A stretch of 64,000 nt of DNA from JALZOC01 sp035758845 (GTDB taxonomy: Bacteria > Acidobacteriota > Vicinamibacteria > Vicinamibacterales > 2-12-FULL-66-21). Positions 49,149 to 57,339 of this stretch are shown piece by piece (position 1 is the stretch's first letter; the number at the start of each line of letters is the position of its first letter). The notes under the pieces are model-generated. The model was not told the DNA's origin and made no database searches. It saw only the letters and a list, made by a program, of their open reading frames with translations. The stretch is from the NCBI GenBank assembly GCA_035758845.1, contig DASTVZ010000021.1, positions 26,108 to 90,107 of the forward strand. Reading direction: 5' to 3'. The position numbers were made by a program, and so were the translations under genes.

Positions 49149-49420
49149 GACGCAGGCTGGGTAGTCGGCGGTGCGGATGCTTCGACGGTGGGCATCCGCG
49201 CGACGAGTGTCCGGACGGTGTCCGTTGGAACGGCGCCCGCCTTGATCCAGTAATCGAGCCGCTCCCGTTTCAGATCGAGCGTCTCCGGGTTAGTGCGCGG
49301 ATTGTAGTGTCCAAGCACCTCCACGAAACTGCTGTCGCGCGCGGCACGCGAGTCGGTCACGACAACGCGAAAGAACGGCCGCTTCTTGGACCCCGTGCGT
49401 CTCAGACGAATTGCTAACAT
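49145..49420 (-). CDS. rpsP: 30S ribosomal protein S16
   Basis: S16 is an early 30S assembly protein. The 91-residue product begins MLAIRLRRTGSKKRPFFRVVVTDSRAARDSSFVEVLGHYNPRT and contains LKRERLDYWIKAGAVPTDTVRTLV, matching the family across its length, with a short Pro/Thr tail. It starts 23 bp after the ffh stop; the ffh-rpsP-khpA-rimM-trmD-rplS order is conserved in many bacteria. Confidence 0.97.
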   Translation of the reverse strand: MLAIRLRRTGSKKRPFFRVVVTDSRAARDSSFVEVLGHYNPRTNPETLDLKRERLDYWIKAGAVPTDTVRTLVARMPTVEASAPPTTQPAS

Positions 49421-49443
49421 TTCTTCTTCGCTCCAGTTACCAG

Positions 49444-50802
49444 TTATCTGTTCATCAACGACTTCATCATGCCGAGGCCGCCCTTTTTCTTGCCCAGCCC
49501 CGCCATGCCGCCCATCGCCTTGAGCATCTTCTTCATCTGCACGAACTGCTTCAAGAGGCGATTCACTTCCTCGACTGACGTCCCGCTGCCCTTGGCGATC
49601 CGCTTCCGTCGGCTGCCATTAATCAACTGATGGTTCCTGCGTTCCCTTGGAGTCATCGAGTTGATGATCGCTTCCACGCGATTCAGTTGCTTGTCGTCAA
49701 CCTTCTCGCGATTGGCGGCGAGTTCTTTCATCGCCCCCATGCCGGGCAGCATCCCGATGATTTGATCGAGCGGTCCCATCTTCTTGATGGTGCGCAGCTG
49801 GTCGCGGAAATCCTCGAGGGTGAAATCGTCGAGGCGAATCTTCTGCTCGAGTTTTTCGGCGTCTTCGAGCGAGACCGCCTCTTCCGCCTTTTCGATGAGC
49901 GAGAGCACATCGCCCATGCCGAGCACTCGAGAGACGACCCGGTCGGGATGAAACGGCTCAAGATCCTGCAACCGCTCACCACTCCCGACGAACGCGATCG
50001 GCACGCCGACGACACCGACCACCGAAAGCGCTGCCCCACCCCGTGCGTCGCCGTCCATCTTCGAGAGCACGACGCCGCTGATACCAATGCGCCGATTGAA
50101 TTCACCGGCGCTCTTGATGGCATCCTGCCCTGTCATCGCATCGGCCACGTACAATCGATCGGTCGACTCGACGGCCGTCTGGATCGCCTGTAGCTCGTTC
50201 ATCAGCTCGTCGTCGATGTGCAGACGACCCGCTGTATCGACGATCACGGTATCGAAGCCGCTGTTTCGCGCCTCGGTCATCGCGCCAGTGGCGCGGCGCA
50301 CTGGGTCCAGATCGCCTGCGGGATCGTGTACGCGGACCTCCGCTTGCTTGCCGACGACGTTGAGCTGTTCGATCGCCGCTGGACGACGAACGTCCGTCGA
50401 CACCAGTATCGGGTGCCGTCCCTGTTTGGCCAGCCATCGCCCGAGCTTTCCTGCCGTCGTTGTCTTGCCGGAGCCCTGCAACCCGAGAAGCAGGATGACG
50501 CGCGGGTGTGCCTGCGACGCCGGCAGTCCGCCTGTCGTCTCGCCGAAAAGCGCCAGCATCTCGTCCCGGACGATTCGGACGACTTGCTGCGCCGGCGTCA
50601 GGCTCTTGAGCACTTCCTGGTCGACGGCGCGATCGCGAACGCGGTCGATGAACGCCTTGACGACCTTGAAGTTGACGTCCGCCTCGAGGAGCGCCATCCG
50701 GATCTCGCGGAGGGCGGCTTCGACGGTAGCTTCCGTGAGCCGCACCTCCCCCCGGAGTGAGCGAAATACTCCCTGGAGGCGGTCGCTGAGCGATTCAAAC
50801 AT
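49444..50802 (-). CDS. ffh: Signal recognition particle GTPase Ffh
   Basis: Ffh binds 4.5S RNA and signal peptides and delivers nascent membrane proteins to FtsY. ATG 50802 gives MFESLSDRLQGVFRSLRG and 452 residues. It shows the four-helix N domain, the G domain (LLLGLQGSGKTTTAGKL, STDVRRPAAIEQL, VIVDTAGRLHIDDELM, SKMDGDARGGAALSV, LEPFHPDRVVSRVLGMGDVL) and a Met-rich M domain ending KKMLKAMGGMAGLGKKKGGL. The receptor gene ftsY lies in the same window at 53957-54880. The 4.5S RNA gene was not found here. Confidence 0.97.
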   Translation of the reverse strand: MFESLSDRLQGVFRSLRGEVRLTEATVEAALREIRMALLEADVNFKVVKAFIDRVRDRAVDQEVLKSLTPAQQVVRIVRDEMLALFGETTGGLPASQAHPRVILLLGLQGSGKTTTAGKLGRWLAKQGRHPILVSTDVRRPAAIEQLNVVGKQAEVRVHDPAGDLDPVRRATGAMTEARNSGFDTVIVDTAGRLHIDDELMNELQAIQTAVESTDRLYVADAMTGQDAIKSAGEFNRRIGISGVVLSKMDGDARGGAALSVVGVVGVPIAFVGSGERLQDLEPFHPDRVVSRVLGMGDVLSLIEKAEEAVSLEDAEKLEQKIRLDDFTLEDFRDQLRTIKKMGPLDQIIGMLPGMGAMKELAANREKVDDKQLNRVEAIINSMTPRERRNHQLINGSRRKRIAKGSGTSVEEVNRLLKQFVQMKKMLKAMGGMAGLGKKKGGLGMMKSLMNR

Positions 50803-50941
50803 GATTGTGAATGAAGACCGTGCGCGGAATCCTTGCCCGCCGCCTCCAACGCGCGGAGGCCCGGGGCCGAAAACCACACCATCCTATGCGCCTAACCGCT
50901 TCAGGCGCAAACGTTTATCGTAACTGAACGGCCGGAAACTG

Positions 50942-52171
50942 TCAAACAGACGTGAGCTTATGACCGAGCTTGTTCTTCTTGGTCGTCAGGTAGCGTCGGG
51001 TGACCTCCGATGCCGGAATTTCCAGCGGGAGCCATTCGGCGACCGACAGCTGATACCCCTCGATTCCAACGAGTTTTCTCGGGTTATTGGAGAGGAGCCG
51101 CATGGATCGGACGCCCAGATTCTTCAGGATTTGAACACCGATACCATAGTCGCGCTGGTCAGCCTTGAAGCCAAGGCGTTCATTTGCCTCCACCGTATCG
51201 AGGCCCTGATCCTGCAGTTCGTAGGCGCGAATCTTGTTAGCCAGCCCGATGCCTCGGCCTTCCTGGTTCAGATACAGGAGTACGCCTCGGCCTTCGGCCG
51301 CGATCCGCTCCATCGCTGCATCGAGCTGCGGGCCGCAGTCGCATCGGGCGGAGTGGAACACGTCGCCCGTCAGGCATCGTGAGTGGACCCGTACCATCAC
51401 ATTCTCGCCGTCGCCGATGTCGCCTTTCACCAGCGCCACGTGTGTTTCGCGATCGATCGTGCTCTCGAATGCGTACACGCGGAAGTCACCATGCTCGGTC
51501 GGAAGCGCTGCTGTCGCGACCCGCTGGACCAGCGCCTCTGTGCGAAGCCGGTATTGGATCAAATCGGCGACGGTAATCATCAGCAGCTTGTGTCGTTTCG
51601 CAAATTTCGTCAGCTCCGGCACGCGCGACATCGTTCCGTCGGGGTTCATGATTTCGCAAATGACTCCAGCGGGGTACAAGCCGGCAATCCGTGCAAGGTC
51701 GACAGCAGCTTCGGTCTGGCCGGCACGCACGAGCACACCGCCGTTTCGTGCCTTCAATGGGAACATGTGGCCCGGTCGGACAAGATCTGACGGCCGAGTG
51801 CGCCGATCGATCATTGCGAGAACCGTTGCCGCGCGATCGCTCGCAGATACGCCCGTACTCGTTACGCCCTTCGCGTCGATCGAAACGCAAAACGCTGTGC
51901 CCAGCCGCGCCGTGTTCTGCCCGACCATTTGCGGTAAGTCGAGTTCCGCGAGTCGATCCTCCGTCATCGCGACGCAAATCAACCCGCACCCATGACGCGC
52001 CATGAAGTTGATGGCGTCGGGCGTGACCCTCTCCGCCGCAATCGTGAGATCCCCTTCGTTCTCGCGATCTTCATCGTCGACGACGATGATCATCTGACCG
52101 GCGCGGAACGCCTCGACTGCATCTTCGATGCGGGCGAACGGTGACTTTTTCTTTCGAGCCGTCTTAGCCAT
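50942..52171 (-). CDS. ribBA: Bifunctional DHBP synthase / GTP cyclohydrolase II
   Basis: The N-terminal half makes 3,4-dihydroxy-2-butanone 4-phosphate from ribulose 5-phosphate and the C-terminal half opens GTP, the two entry reactions of riboflavin synthesis. ATG 52171 gives MAKTARKKKSPFARIEDAVEAFRAGQMIIVVDDEDRENEGDL (the acidic DHBPS motif), then TSTGVSASDRAATV. The RibA half has RVHSRCLTGDVFHSARCDCGPQL with its zinc cysteines, and YLNQEGRGIGLANKIRAY. The length of 409 residues fits a fused enzyme. A heptad array separates it from ribE upstream. Confidence 0.95.
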   Translation of the reverse strand: MAKTARKKKSPFARIEDAVEAFRAGQMIIVVDDEDRENEGDLTIAAERVTPDAINFMARHGCGLICVAMTEDRLAELDLPQMVGQNTARLGTAFCVSIDAKGVTSTGVSASDRAATVLAMIDRRTRPSDLVRPGHMFPLKARNGGVLVRAGQTEAAVDLARIAGLYPAGVICEIMNPDGTMSRVPELTKFAKRHKLLMITVADLIQYRLRTEALVQRVATAALPTEHGDFRVYAFESTIDRETHVALVKGDIGDGENVMVRVHSRCLTGDVFHSARCDCGPQLDAAMERIAAEGRGVLLYLNQEGRGIGLANKIRAYELQDQGLDTVEANERLGFKADQRDYGIGVQILKNLGVRSMRLLSNNPRKLVGIEGYQLSVAEWLPLEIPASEVTRRYLTTKKNKLGHKLTSV

Positions 52172-52173
52172 AA

Positions 52174-52276
52174 CAATCAGCAATCAGCAATGACAATCAG
52201 CAATCAGCAATCGGCAATGACAATCAGCAATCGGCAGTCACGAAAATCTGCAATCAGAAATCGGCAATCGGCAATT
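52174..52276. repeat. Heptad array, CAATCAG unit (single orientation)
   Basis: About thirteen CAATCAG/CAATCGG-type units, partly interrupted (CAATGA, CAGTCACG), fill the ribE-ribBA gap. Unlike most other loci, all units point the same way. On the minus strand they occupy the ribBA 5' region up to the start codon, so the ribBA ribosome binding site must lie in, or be replaced by, repeat sequence. Confidence 0.8.
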
Positions 52277-52893
52277 CATTGATCCCGTTTCGGGACCGTC
52301 GACATCCCGGCGAGTTCTGCGACACGGACGACGTACTTACCGAGGATGTCGCATTCCAGGTTGACCGCATCCCCCACCTTGGCGAGATGGAGATTTGTGT
52401 GTTCCCACGTATACGGAATGATCTGAATATCGAAACGCCGCTCGTCAAGACCGGCAACCGTCAGACTGATCCCATTGACGGCAATCGAACCCTTGCGAAC
52501 GATGTACGGAGCAAGCAGTGCCGGATACCGTACCGTAAGCCAGAACGAATCACCGTCGGGACGAATCTCCTCGATGGTTCCTGTTGCGTCGACGTGACCC
52601 TGCACGAAATGTCCACCGAGGCGCGCGTCGGCGCGTAGCGGACGCTCGAGATTTACGAGCGCGCCACGGCTAAGCGATCCGAGCGCGGTCACGCGAGCGG
52701 TCTCAGGTGAAATATCCGCGTCAACGGCGAGGTCGTCAGACGCTACCGCGGTCAGACAAACGCCATTCACCGCGATGCTGTCCCCCGGTGCGATTTCTGA
52801 TGCAATCGGCGTCGTCAGACGGAGCCGGAAACCGGACGGTGTCGGCTTCATTTCTGCGACTTCGCCGATCGCTTCAATTAGTCCGGTGAACAT
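52276..52893 (-). CDS. ribE: Riboflavin synthase alpha chain
   Basis: RibE dismutates two molecules of 6,7-dimethyl-8-ribityllumazine to riboflavin. The 205 residues contain two homologous lumazine-binding repeats, MFTGLIEAIGEVAEM...PGDSIAVNGVCLTAV and GGHFVQGHVDATGTIEEI...KGSIAVNGISLTVAG, each with the characteristic beta-barrel core. It overlaps the ribD end by 20 bp, so both are co-expressed. Lumazine synthase (ribH) is not in the window and must lie elsewhere. Confidence 0.95.
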   Translation of the reverse strand: MFTGLIEAIGEVAEMKPTPSGFRLRLTTPIASEIAPGDSIAVNGVCLTAVASDDLAVDADISPETARVTALGSLSRGALVNLERPLRADARLGGHFVQGHVDATGTIEEIRPDGDSFWLTVRYPALLAPYIVRKGSIAVNGISLTVAGLDERRFDIQIIPYTWEHTNLHLAKVGDAVNLECDILGKYVVRVAELAGMSTVPKRDQ

Positions 52894-53956
52894 AGGCCTC
52901 GATCAACCTATCGGTCCCAAGCCGTCGCTCGGTGACCGGGCCAAGCCCGGCCAACGGGGTCGGCAACCAGTCGAGGCCGTCCGCGCCCAGAACGTGGGGC
53001 GTCATATACATCTGGACGCGATCGACCAGGCCGGCGTCCCAGACGGCTCGATGAAGGGTCACGCCGCCTTCGACGATGAGCGAAGAAACTCCGCGCGCGG
53101 CCAGCCGTTCCATCGCGTCGCGGACCGTCGAACCGGTCTCGAGTGCAAGGATGTCAGCCCCCGCCTCCCGTAGCGCGACCGCGCGGTGCGACGAAGCATC
53201 GACGCTCGATTGCCTACTCACGATTATGACGGGGCCGGCGCTCAGCGTCGAGAGCAGCCGAGCAGCCGGCGGCGTCCGTAAGCGGGAATCAAATACAACC
53301 CTGACAAGGGGTCTGTATCTGTACGCCCCGCGCGCAGTCAGACTCGGATCGTCGGCCAGGACGGTCTCGGAGCCGACGGCAATGGCGTCAACCTCGGCAC
53401 GATCGCGATGAATGAGACGCGCGGCGGCCTGGCCGGTCAGCGACGTTCGAACCCCGGGGCGCGCCGCGATGCGATGATCCGCGCTCAAGGCGATTTTCAT
53501 GGTTATGAACGGACGGTGCCGAGTCATGACCGTGAAGAAGGGAGCGTTGAGCGTTCGCGCCTCGCGGTCGAGAACGCCCGCCGTCACCGAAATGCCGCGG
53601 CGGCGAAGCATCTCGAGTCCATTTCCGTTCACGAGCGGATTGGGATCCGCGGTCGCAACAACCACGCGCCTCAGACCAGCATCGGCCACGACCGGCGCGC
53701 ACGCGCCGGTGCGTCCGACATGGCTGCAGGGCTCGAGCGTGCAGTACAGAGTCGCTCCGCGCGCGCGTTCACCGGCGTCACGAAGCGCGTGCACCTCGGC
53801 GTGAGGTCCACCGGCGAACTCGTGCGATCCGCGCCCGACGACCACTCCCTCGCGGTCAACGACGACCGCACCGACCATCGGGTTAGGACTGGTCCGGCCA
53901 CGCCCACGCTCCGCAATCGCCAGCGCGCGCGCCATGTAATCGGTGTCGGTGAGCAA
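52874..53956 (-). CDS. ribD: Bifunctional riboflavin deaminase/reductase RibD
   Basis: RibD deaminates and reduces the pyrimidine intermediate of riboflavin synthesis. TTG 53956 directly follows the ftsY TAG; it gives (M)LTDTDYMARALAIAERGRGRTSPNPMVGAVVV, the full family N-terminus, whereas ATG 53935 would cut it by seven residues. The deaminase zinc site is HAEVHALRD and LEPCSHVGRTGACAPVV. The reductase half starts near PFITMKIALSADHRIA and ends with GVSSLIVEGGVTLHRAVWDAGLVD. The length of 360 residues is normal. No FMN riboswitch precedes it because ftsY lies directly upstream. Confidence 0.94.
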   Translation of the reverse strand: MLTDTDYMARALAIAERGRGRTSPNPMVGAVVVDREGVVVGRGSHEFAGGPHAEVHALRDAGERARGATLYCTLEPCSHVGRTGACAPVVADAGLRRVVVATADPNPLVNGNGLEMLRRRGISVTAGVLDREARTLNAPFFTVMTRHRPFITMKIALSADHRIAARPGVRTSLTGQAAARLIHRDRAEVDAIAVGSETVLADDPSLTARGAYRYRPLVRVVFDSRLRTPPAARLLSTLSAGPVIIVSRQSSVDASSHRAVALREAGADILALETGSTVRDAMERLAARGVSSLIVEGGVTLHRAVWDAGLVDRVQMYMTPHVLGADGLDWLPTPLAGLGPVTERRLGTDRLIEAYVHRTN

Positions 53957-54880
53957 CTACCACTTCTCTTCAAACAACGCATCCACGTATTCGTCCGGCG
54001 AGAAGGGAACCAAATCGTCGATTCCCTCGCCTACGCCGACGTAGCGGATTGGCAACTTGAGATCGTGCGCGATGGCCACCGCGATGCCCCCTTTGGCCGT
54101 GCCATCCAGTTTCGTGAGAACGATTCCGTTCACGCCTGCAACATTCATGAACTCCCGCGCCTGAGCGAGACCGTTCTGCCCGACCGTGGCATCGAGCACC
54201 AGCAGGACCTCATGCGGCGCCCCTTCGACTTCGCGTGCGGCAACCCGTCGTATCTTTTCCAGCTCGTTCATCAGATTTGTCCGCGTGTGCAGACGCCCGG
54301 CGGTGTCAACAAGCACCACATCACGCTGGCGTGATTTCCCCGCGGCGATCGCGTCATAGACGACGGCAGCAGGGTCAGCACCGGTTCGCGCCCTGATGAT
54401 GTCGACGCCTGCCCGCTTGGCCCAAATCTCCAGCTGCTCGACCGCCGCCGCCCTGAACGTGTCGGCAGCGCAGATCAACGGATCCTTCCCCGAATCCTTG
54501 ATGTATCGGGCCAGCTTTCCAACAGTCGTCGTTTTTCCGGTTCCATTCACACCGACGATGAGCACGACCTGCGGAGGATGGCCGTTGGCGGCAGGTGGAT
54601 TCGTGTCGCGAAGGATTCCGCGGATCTCTTCCTTCACCAAACCGCGCAGCGAGTTTCCTGCACCGCGTTTCTGTTTGACTGCCTGAACGATCTGCTCTGT
54701 GGCGGCGACCCCGACGTCGGCGGAGATCAACGCTTCTTCCAACGCGTCAATAGTCTCGACGTCGATTGGCTGCGCCCGCCTCGTCGGTTCGTCCGCTCGC
54801 TTGACGACTTCTTCGAAACGCTCGACGAACTGTTCTTTCGTCCGCGCGAGCGACTGTTTGATTTTGTCAAAGAAACCCAT
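53957..54880 (-). CDS. ftsY: SRP receptor GTPase FtsY
   Basis: FtsY is the membrane-associated partner of Ffh. The 307-residue protein lacks the long acidic A domain of E. coli and starts in the N domain with MGFFDKIKQSLARTKEQFVERFEEVV, a form often bound to membrane by an amphipathic helix. GTPase motifs: LIVGVNGTGKTTTVGKLA, ADTFRAAAVEQLEIWAKRAG, VLVDTAGRLHTRTNLM, LTKLDGTAKGGIAVAIA and YVGVGEGIDDLVPFSPDEYVDALF. Its TAG is followed directly by the ribD TTG. Confidence 0.96.
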   Translation of the reverse strand: MGFFDKIKQSLARTKEQFVERFEEVVKRADEPTRRAQPIDVETIDALEEALISADVGVAATEQIVQAVKQKRGAGNSLRGLVKEEIRGILRDTNPPAANGHPPQVVLIVGVNGTGKTTTVGKLARYIKDSGKDPLICAADTFRAAAVEQLEIWAKRAGVDIIRARTGADPAAVVYDAIAAGKSRQRDVVLVDTAGRLHTRTNLMNELEKIRRVAAREVEGAPHEVLLVLDATVGQNGLAQAREFMNVAGVNGIVLTKLDGTAKGGIAVAIAHDLKLPIRYVGVGEGIDDLVPFSPDEYVDALFEEKW

Positions 54881-54883
54881 TAT

Positions 54884-55020
54884 TTACTCCGAGGGGCTTC
54901 GCCCCTCGGACTCCCCTACATCCGCCTTCGCGCGAAGCGCTACGGCGAGACCTCGCCGAAGCCTTGGCGACGGTGGGCGCTTGCTCGCGTCTTCTTTGCG
55001 CAGCCTTGCCTCGCCGTTGC
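54884..55020 (-). repeat. Palindromic repeat element, copy 2
   Basis: Between gpsA and ftsY the strand shows CCGAGGGGC-TTC-GCCCCTCGG (54889-54909, perfect 9-bp arms), then CTCCCCTACATCCGCCTTCG, a GCGCGAAGCGC-type hairpin, GGCGAGACCTCGCC and GCCTTGCCTCGCCG. These blocks match copies at 40008 and 63451. It ends four bases before the ftsY start on the minus strand, so it could act on the ftsY leader. Confidence 0.75.
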
Positions 55021-55026
55021 GCCGGT

Positions 55027-55085
55027 CACAAATCAGAAATCGGCATTCAACAAAATCCGCAATCAAGAATCAGCAATCAGCAATT
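55027..55085. repeat. Heptad array, AATCAGC unit (single orientation)
   Basis: AATCAGAAATCGGCA, AATCCGCAATCAAGAATCAGC and AATCAGC units with about 7-bp spacing run up to the gpsA stop. The array directly adjoins palindromic element copy 2, so two repeat families are stacked in the gpsA-ftsY gap. Confidence 0.7.
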
Positions 55086-55087
55086 CT

Positions 55088-56086
55088 TCATTCCACTTCC
55101 GCCCTCTGTCGTCGCCCCATCAGGGTTTCGACTGCTTCGAGAGGTGAGGTTCGTCCTTCGAGCACGGCGGCCATCTGCGCAGTGATGGGGAGCTCGAGAC
55201 CGTGGCGCGCGCCGAGCGCCAGCGCTGCCCCGGTTGTCCGCACACCTTCGGCGACCATGTGCATCTGCCCCAGAATATCGGCGAGCGGCCGGCCGCGGCC
55301 GAGTTCAAGCCCGACGTGACGATTGCGGCTCAAGTCTCCCGTGCACGTGACGACGAGATCGCCGAGACCGCTCAATCCGGCGAGCGTGTCGCGGCGGCCC
55401 CCTTCGGCGCACGCCAACCGCGAAATCTCTGCGAGGCCGCGCGTGATTAGCGCGGCCATCGCGTTGTGGCCAAGGCCCAGCCCCTCGACAACGCCTGCGG
55501 CAATCGCAATGACGTTTTTCAGGGCGCCGCCGATCTCGACGCCGGCAACATCATCGCTCGCGTACAGGCGCAGTCCTCGGCTTCGGAACTGTTCCTGGAC
55601 CCGCGCGGCGGCGGGCGCATGTGACGATGCGGCCAGCAGGGCGGCTGGCAGGCCGGCGGCAACCTCGGCGGCAAAACTCGGGCCGGACAGTACGACAACC
55701 GGAAAGCGCGCGGCAGTTTCCTCTTCGATGACTTGCGACATCCGCCGAAGCGATCCCGTTTCCAGTCCCTTGGTCGCGCTCACGATAACGGTGTCTGTTG
55801 CAACCGAGGCCGACGCCAGGCGCACGGCAGATCGCAGTCCATGAGATGGCACCGCGACAACAACGAATTGCGCATCATCGACGGCTGCCTCGATGCACGA
55901 TGTTGGTTCCACGTCGGGCGGAACGGACACGCCACTGAGATATCGCGGATTGTTACGGGTCGCCGCAATTTCCGCGGCAAGTTCCGCATCGCGGGCCCAC
56001 AGCCTGACGGTTCGTCCGGCTCGCGCCAGGTGGATTGCGAGAGCGGTGCCCCAACTCCCGGCCCCGAGGATGGCAATGCGACTCAT
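55088..56086 (-). CDS. gpsA: Glycerol-3-phosphate dehydrogenase [NAD(P)+]
   Basis: GpsA makes sn-glycerol 3-phosphate for phospholipids. ATG 56086 overlaps the plsY stop (ATGA) and gives MSRIAILGAGSWGTALAIHLARAGR with the NAD-binding GxGxxG; the open frame upstream is plsY DNA. Further motifs are SATKGLE, VLSGPSFAAEVAAGLP, GGALKNVIAIAAGVVEGLGLG (catalytic Lys) and AGLSGLGDLVVTCTGDLSRNRHVG. 332 residues, normal. Coupled to plsY, which uses its product. Confidence 0.96.
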   Translation of the reverse strand: MSRIAILGAGSWGTALAIHLARAGRTVRLWARDAELAAEIAATRNNPRYLSGVSVPPDVEPTSCIEAAVDDAQFVVVAVPSHGLRSAVRLASASVATDTVIVSATKGLETGSLRRMSQVIEEETAARFPVVVLSGPSFAAEVAAGLPAALLAASSHAPAAARVQEQFRSRGLRLYASDDVAGVEIGGALKNVIAIAAGVVEGLGLGHNAMAALITRGLAEISRLACAEGGRRDTLAGLSGLGDLVVTCTGDLSRNRHVGLELGRGRPLADILGQMHMVAEGVRTTGAALALGARHGLELPITAQMAAVLEGRTSPLEAVETLMGRRQRAEVE

Positions 56087-56661
56087 GCGCGGGAACCCAT
56101 TTGACGTTCTGTCCCGAGACGCAGGCGTCGGAAATTCGCTCGGTGCCGGAACAGGATCAGGGCACCTGATCCCGCTGCCGTGAGAACGACAGCGCGGGGG
56201 GCGCCCCACCACCACGCGACCGGCGGCAGCGCGAGTGCTGCCGCGATCGAACCGAGCGACACATAACGCGTCAGCCACACGATGACGAGAAACAACGCCG
56301 CCGCGATGCTTGTCGCGACGGGAGAAAGGATGCTGAACACTCCGGCTGCCACCGCGACACCTTTCCCGCCGTGGAACCTGAGCCACACCGGGTAGATGTG
56401 ACCGACGATTGCGGCCGCCCCGGTGAGCGCTGCTATTCCCACTCCTCCAGCAACGAGGTTCGCGATGAGCACGGCGGCGGCCCCTTTTGCAACGTCGAGG
56501 CTCATGACCGTCACCGCGCGCCAGGTGCCGGCCGTCCGAAGCACATTGGCGGCACCGACGTTTCCGCTGCCGGCCACACGCACATCGATGCCGGCCCGGC
56601 GCGCCAGCAGAAAGGCAAACGGAACAGAACCCGCGAGATAACCAAGCAGAACAGGGAGCAT
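56083..56661 (-). CDS. plsY: Acyl-phosphate:glycerol-3-phosphate acyltransferase PlsY
   Basis: PlsY transfers an acyl group from acyl-phosphate to glycerol 3-phosphate, the first step of phospholipid synthesis in most bacteria. The 192-residue integral membrane protein has about five hydrophobic helices and its conserved loops: GYLAGSVPFAFLLARRAG, RVAGSGNVGAANVLRTAG and RFHGGKGVAVAAGVF. ATG 56661 is close to the thpR stop (six bases away). The plsY-gpsA pairing is functionally logical. Confidence 0.95.
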   Translation of the reverse strand: MLPVLLGYLAGSVPFAFLLARRAGIDVRVAGSGNVGAANVLRTAGTWRAVTVMSLDVAKGAAAVLIANLVAGGVGIAALTGAAAIVGHIYPVWLRFHGGKGVAVAAGVFSILSPVATSIAAALFLVIVWLTRYVSLGSIAAALALPPVAWWWGAPRAVVLTAAGSGALILFRHRANFRRLRLGTERQMGSRA

Positions 56662-56667
56662 CGCGAC

Positions 56668-57237
56668 CTACGTTAATCGTACTCGCTGCAGCGCCTCGTA
56701 GGTCGCCCCTTTTGAGGATACGCGGCTGCGGAACACAGTGACCGCCTCGATACGGCACCCGCCTGCATCAGCCGGCCGCGCCTGCAGCATCGCCCGCAGA
56801 TCGCGGGGGGAGACACCGCGCGAGATGTCTTTCACGCGAGCAATCGTGAGATGCGCTGAGTACGCGCGCCGCTCCGATGCAAAACCGATCGGTTCCAATC
56901 GAGTCGTGAGTTCGGCATGCAATCGAGCGAGCGAGTCCGCACCCGCAGTCACGCCAAGCCAAAATACGCGCGGTGGCCCGGATGGTGGAAACGCGCCGAG
57001 GCGGGAAACCTCGACGTCGAATGCGGGTTCGATGAACTGACGATCCAGCGAACCTAAGGCCAACTCCACGCGAGATTCTTCGACCTCGCCAAGAAACCAC
57101 AACGTGATGTGGAGATTGGCGGCTGGAACCCATCGCGCGTTCACGCCTTGACCGAGATCGCGGCGAAGAGACTCGGCGATCGCTGCAGCCGAATCCTTGA
57201 CGTGCTGATCGAGCTCTACGCCGACAAAGAGTCGCAC
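56668..57237 (-). CDS. thpR: RNA 2',3'-cyclic phosphodiesterase (2H family, ThpR)
   Basis: The 189-residue protein has the two HxTx motifs of the 2H superfamily: HITLWFLGEVEE (about residues 43-54) and HLTIARVKD (about 130-138). Bacterial ThpR hydrolyses 2',3'-cyclic phosphate at RNA ends or ligates half-tRNAs in vitro; the physiological role is unsettled. The N-terminus MRLFVGVELDQHVKDSAAAI is typical. It starts the gpsA/plsY run on the minus strand; a heptad hairpin lies upstream. Confidence 0.93.
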   Translation of the reverse strand: MRLFVGVELDQHVKDSAAAIAESLRRDLGQGVNARWVPAANLHITLWFLGEVEESRVELALGSLDRQFIEPAFDVEVSRLGAFPPSGPPRVFWLGVTAGADSLARLHAELTTRLEPIGFASERRAYSAHLTIARVKDISRGVSPRDLRAMLQARPADAGGCRIEAVTVFRSRVSSKGATYEALQRVRLT

Positions 57238-57243
57238 GGGTGT

Positions 57244-57333
57244 AATTGCTGATTGCTGAATGCTGATTGCTGATTGCTGATTGATTTTTCCTCAGTCAGC
57301 AATCAGCAATCGTAAATCAGCAATTGCAGATTT
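57244..57333. repeat. Inverted heptad array forming a long hairpin
   Basis: ATTGCTG units (57244-57283) face CAGCAAT units (57296-57323). The inner 19 bases on each side are complementary except one position, around a short TTTTTCC-type loop. It lies between cinA and thpR, both on the minus strand, and might act as a transcription barrier as well as a repeat. Confidence 0.85.
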
Positions 57334-57339
57334 CACCGA

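Noticed and set aside
52894..53960. FMN riboswitch before the riboflavin genes
   Set aside because: ribD starts directly at the ftsY stop and no RFN-like conserved blocks are visible in the flanks.
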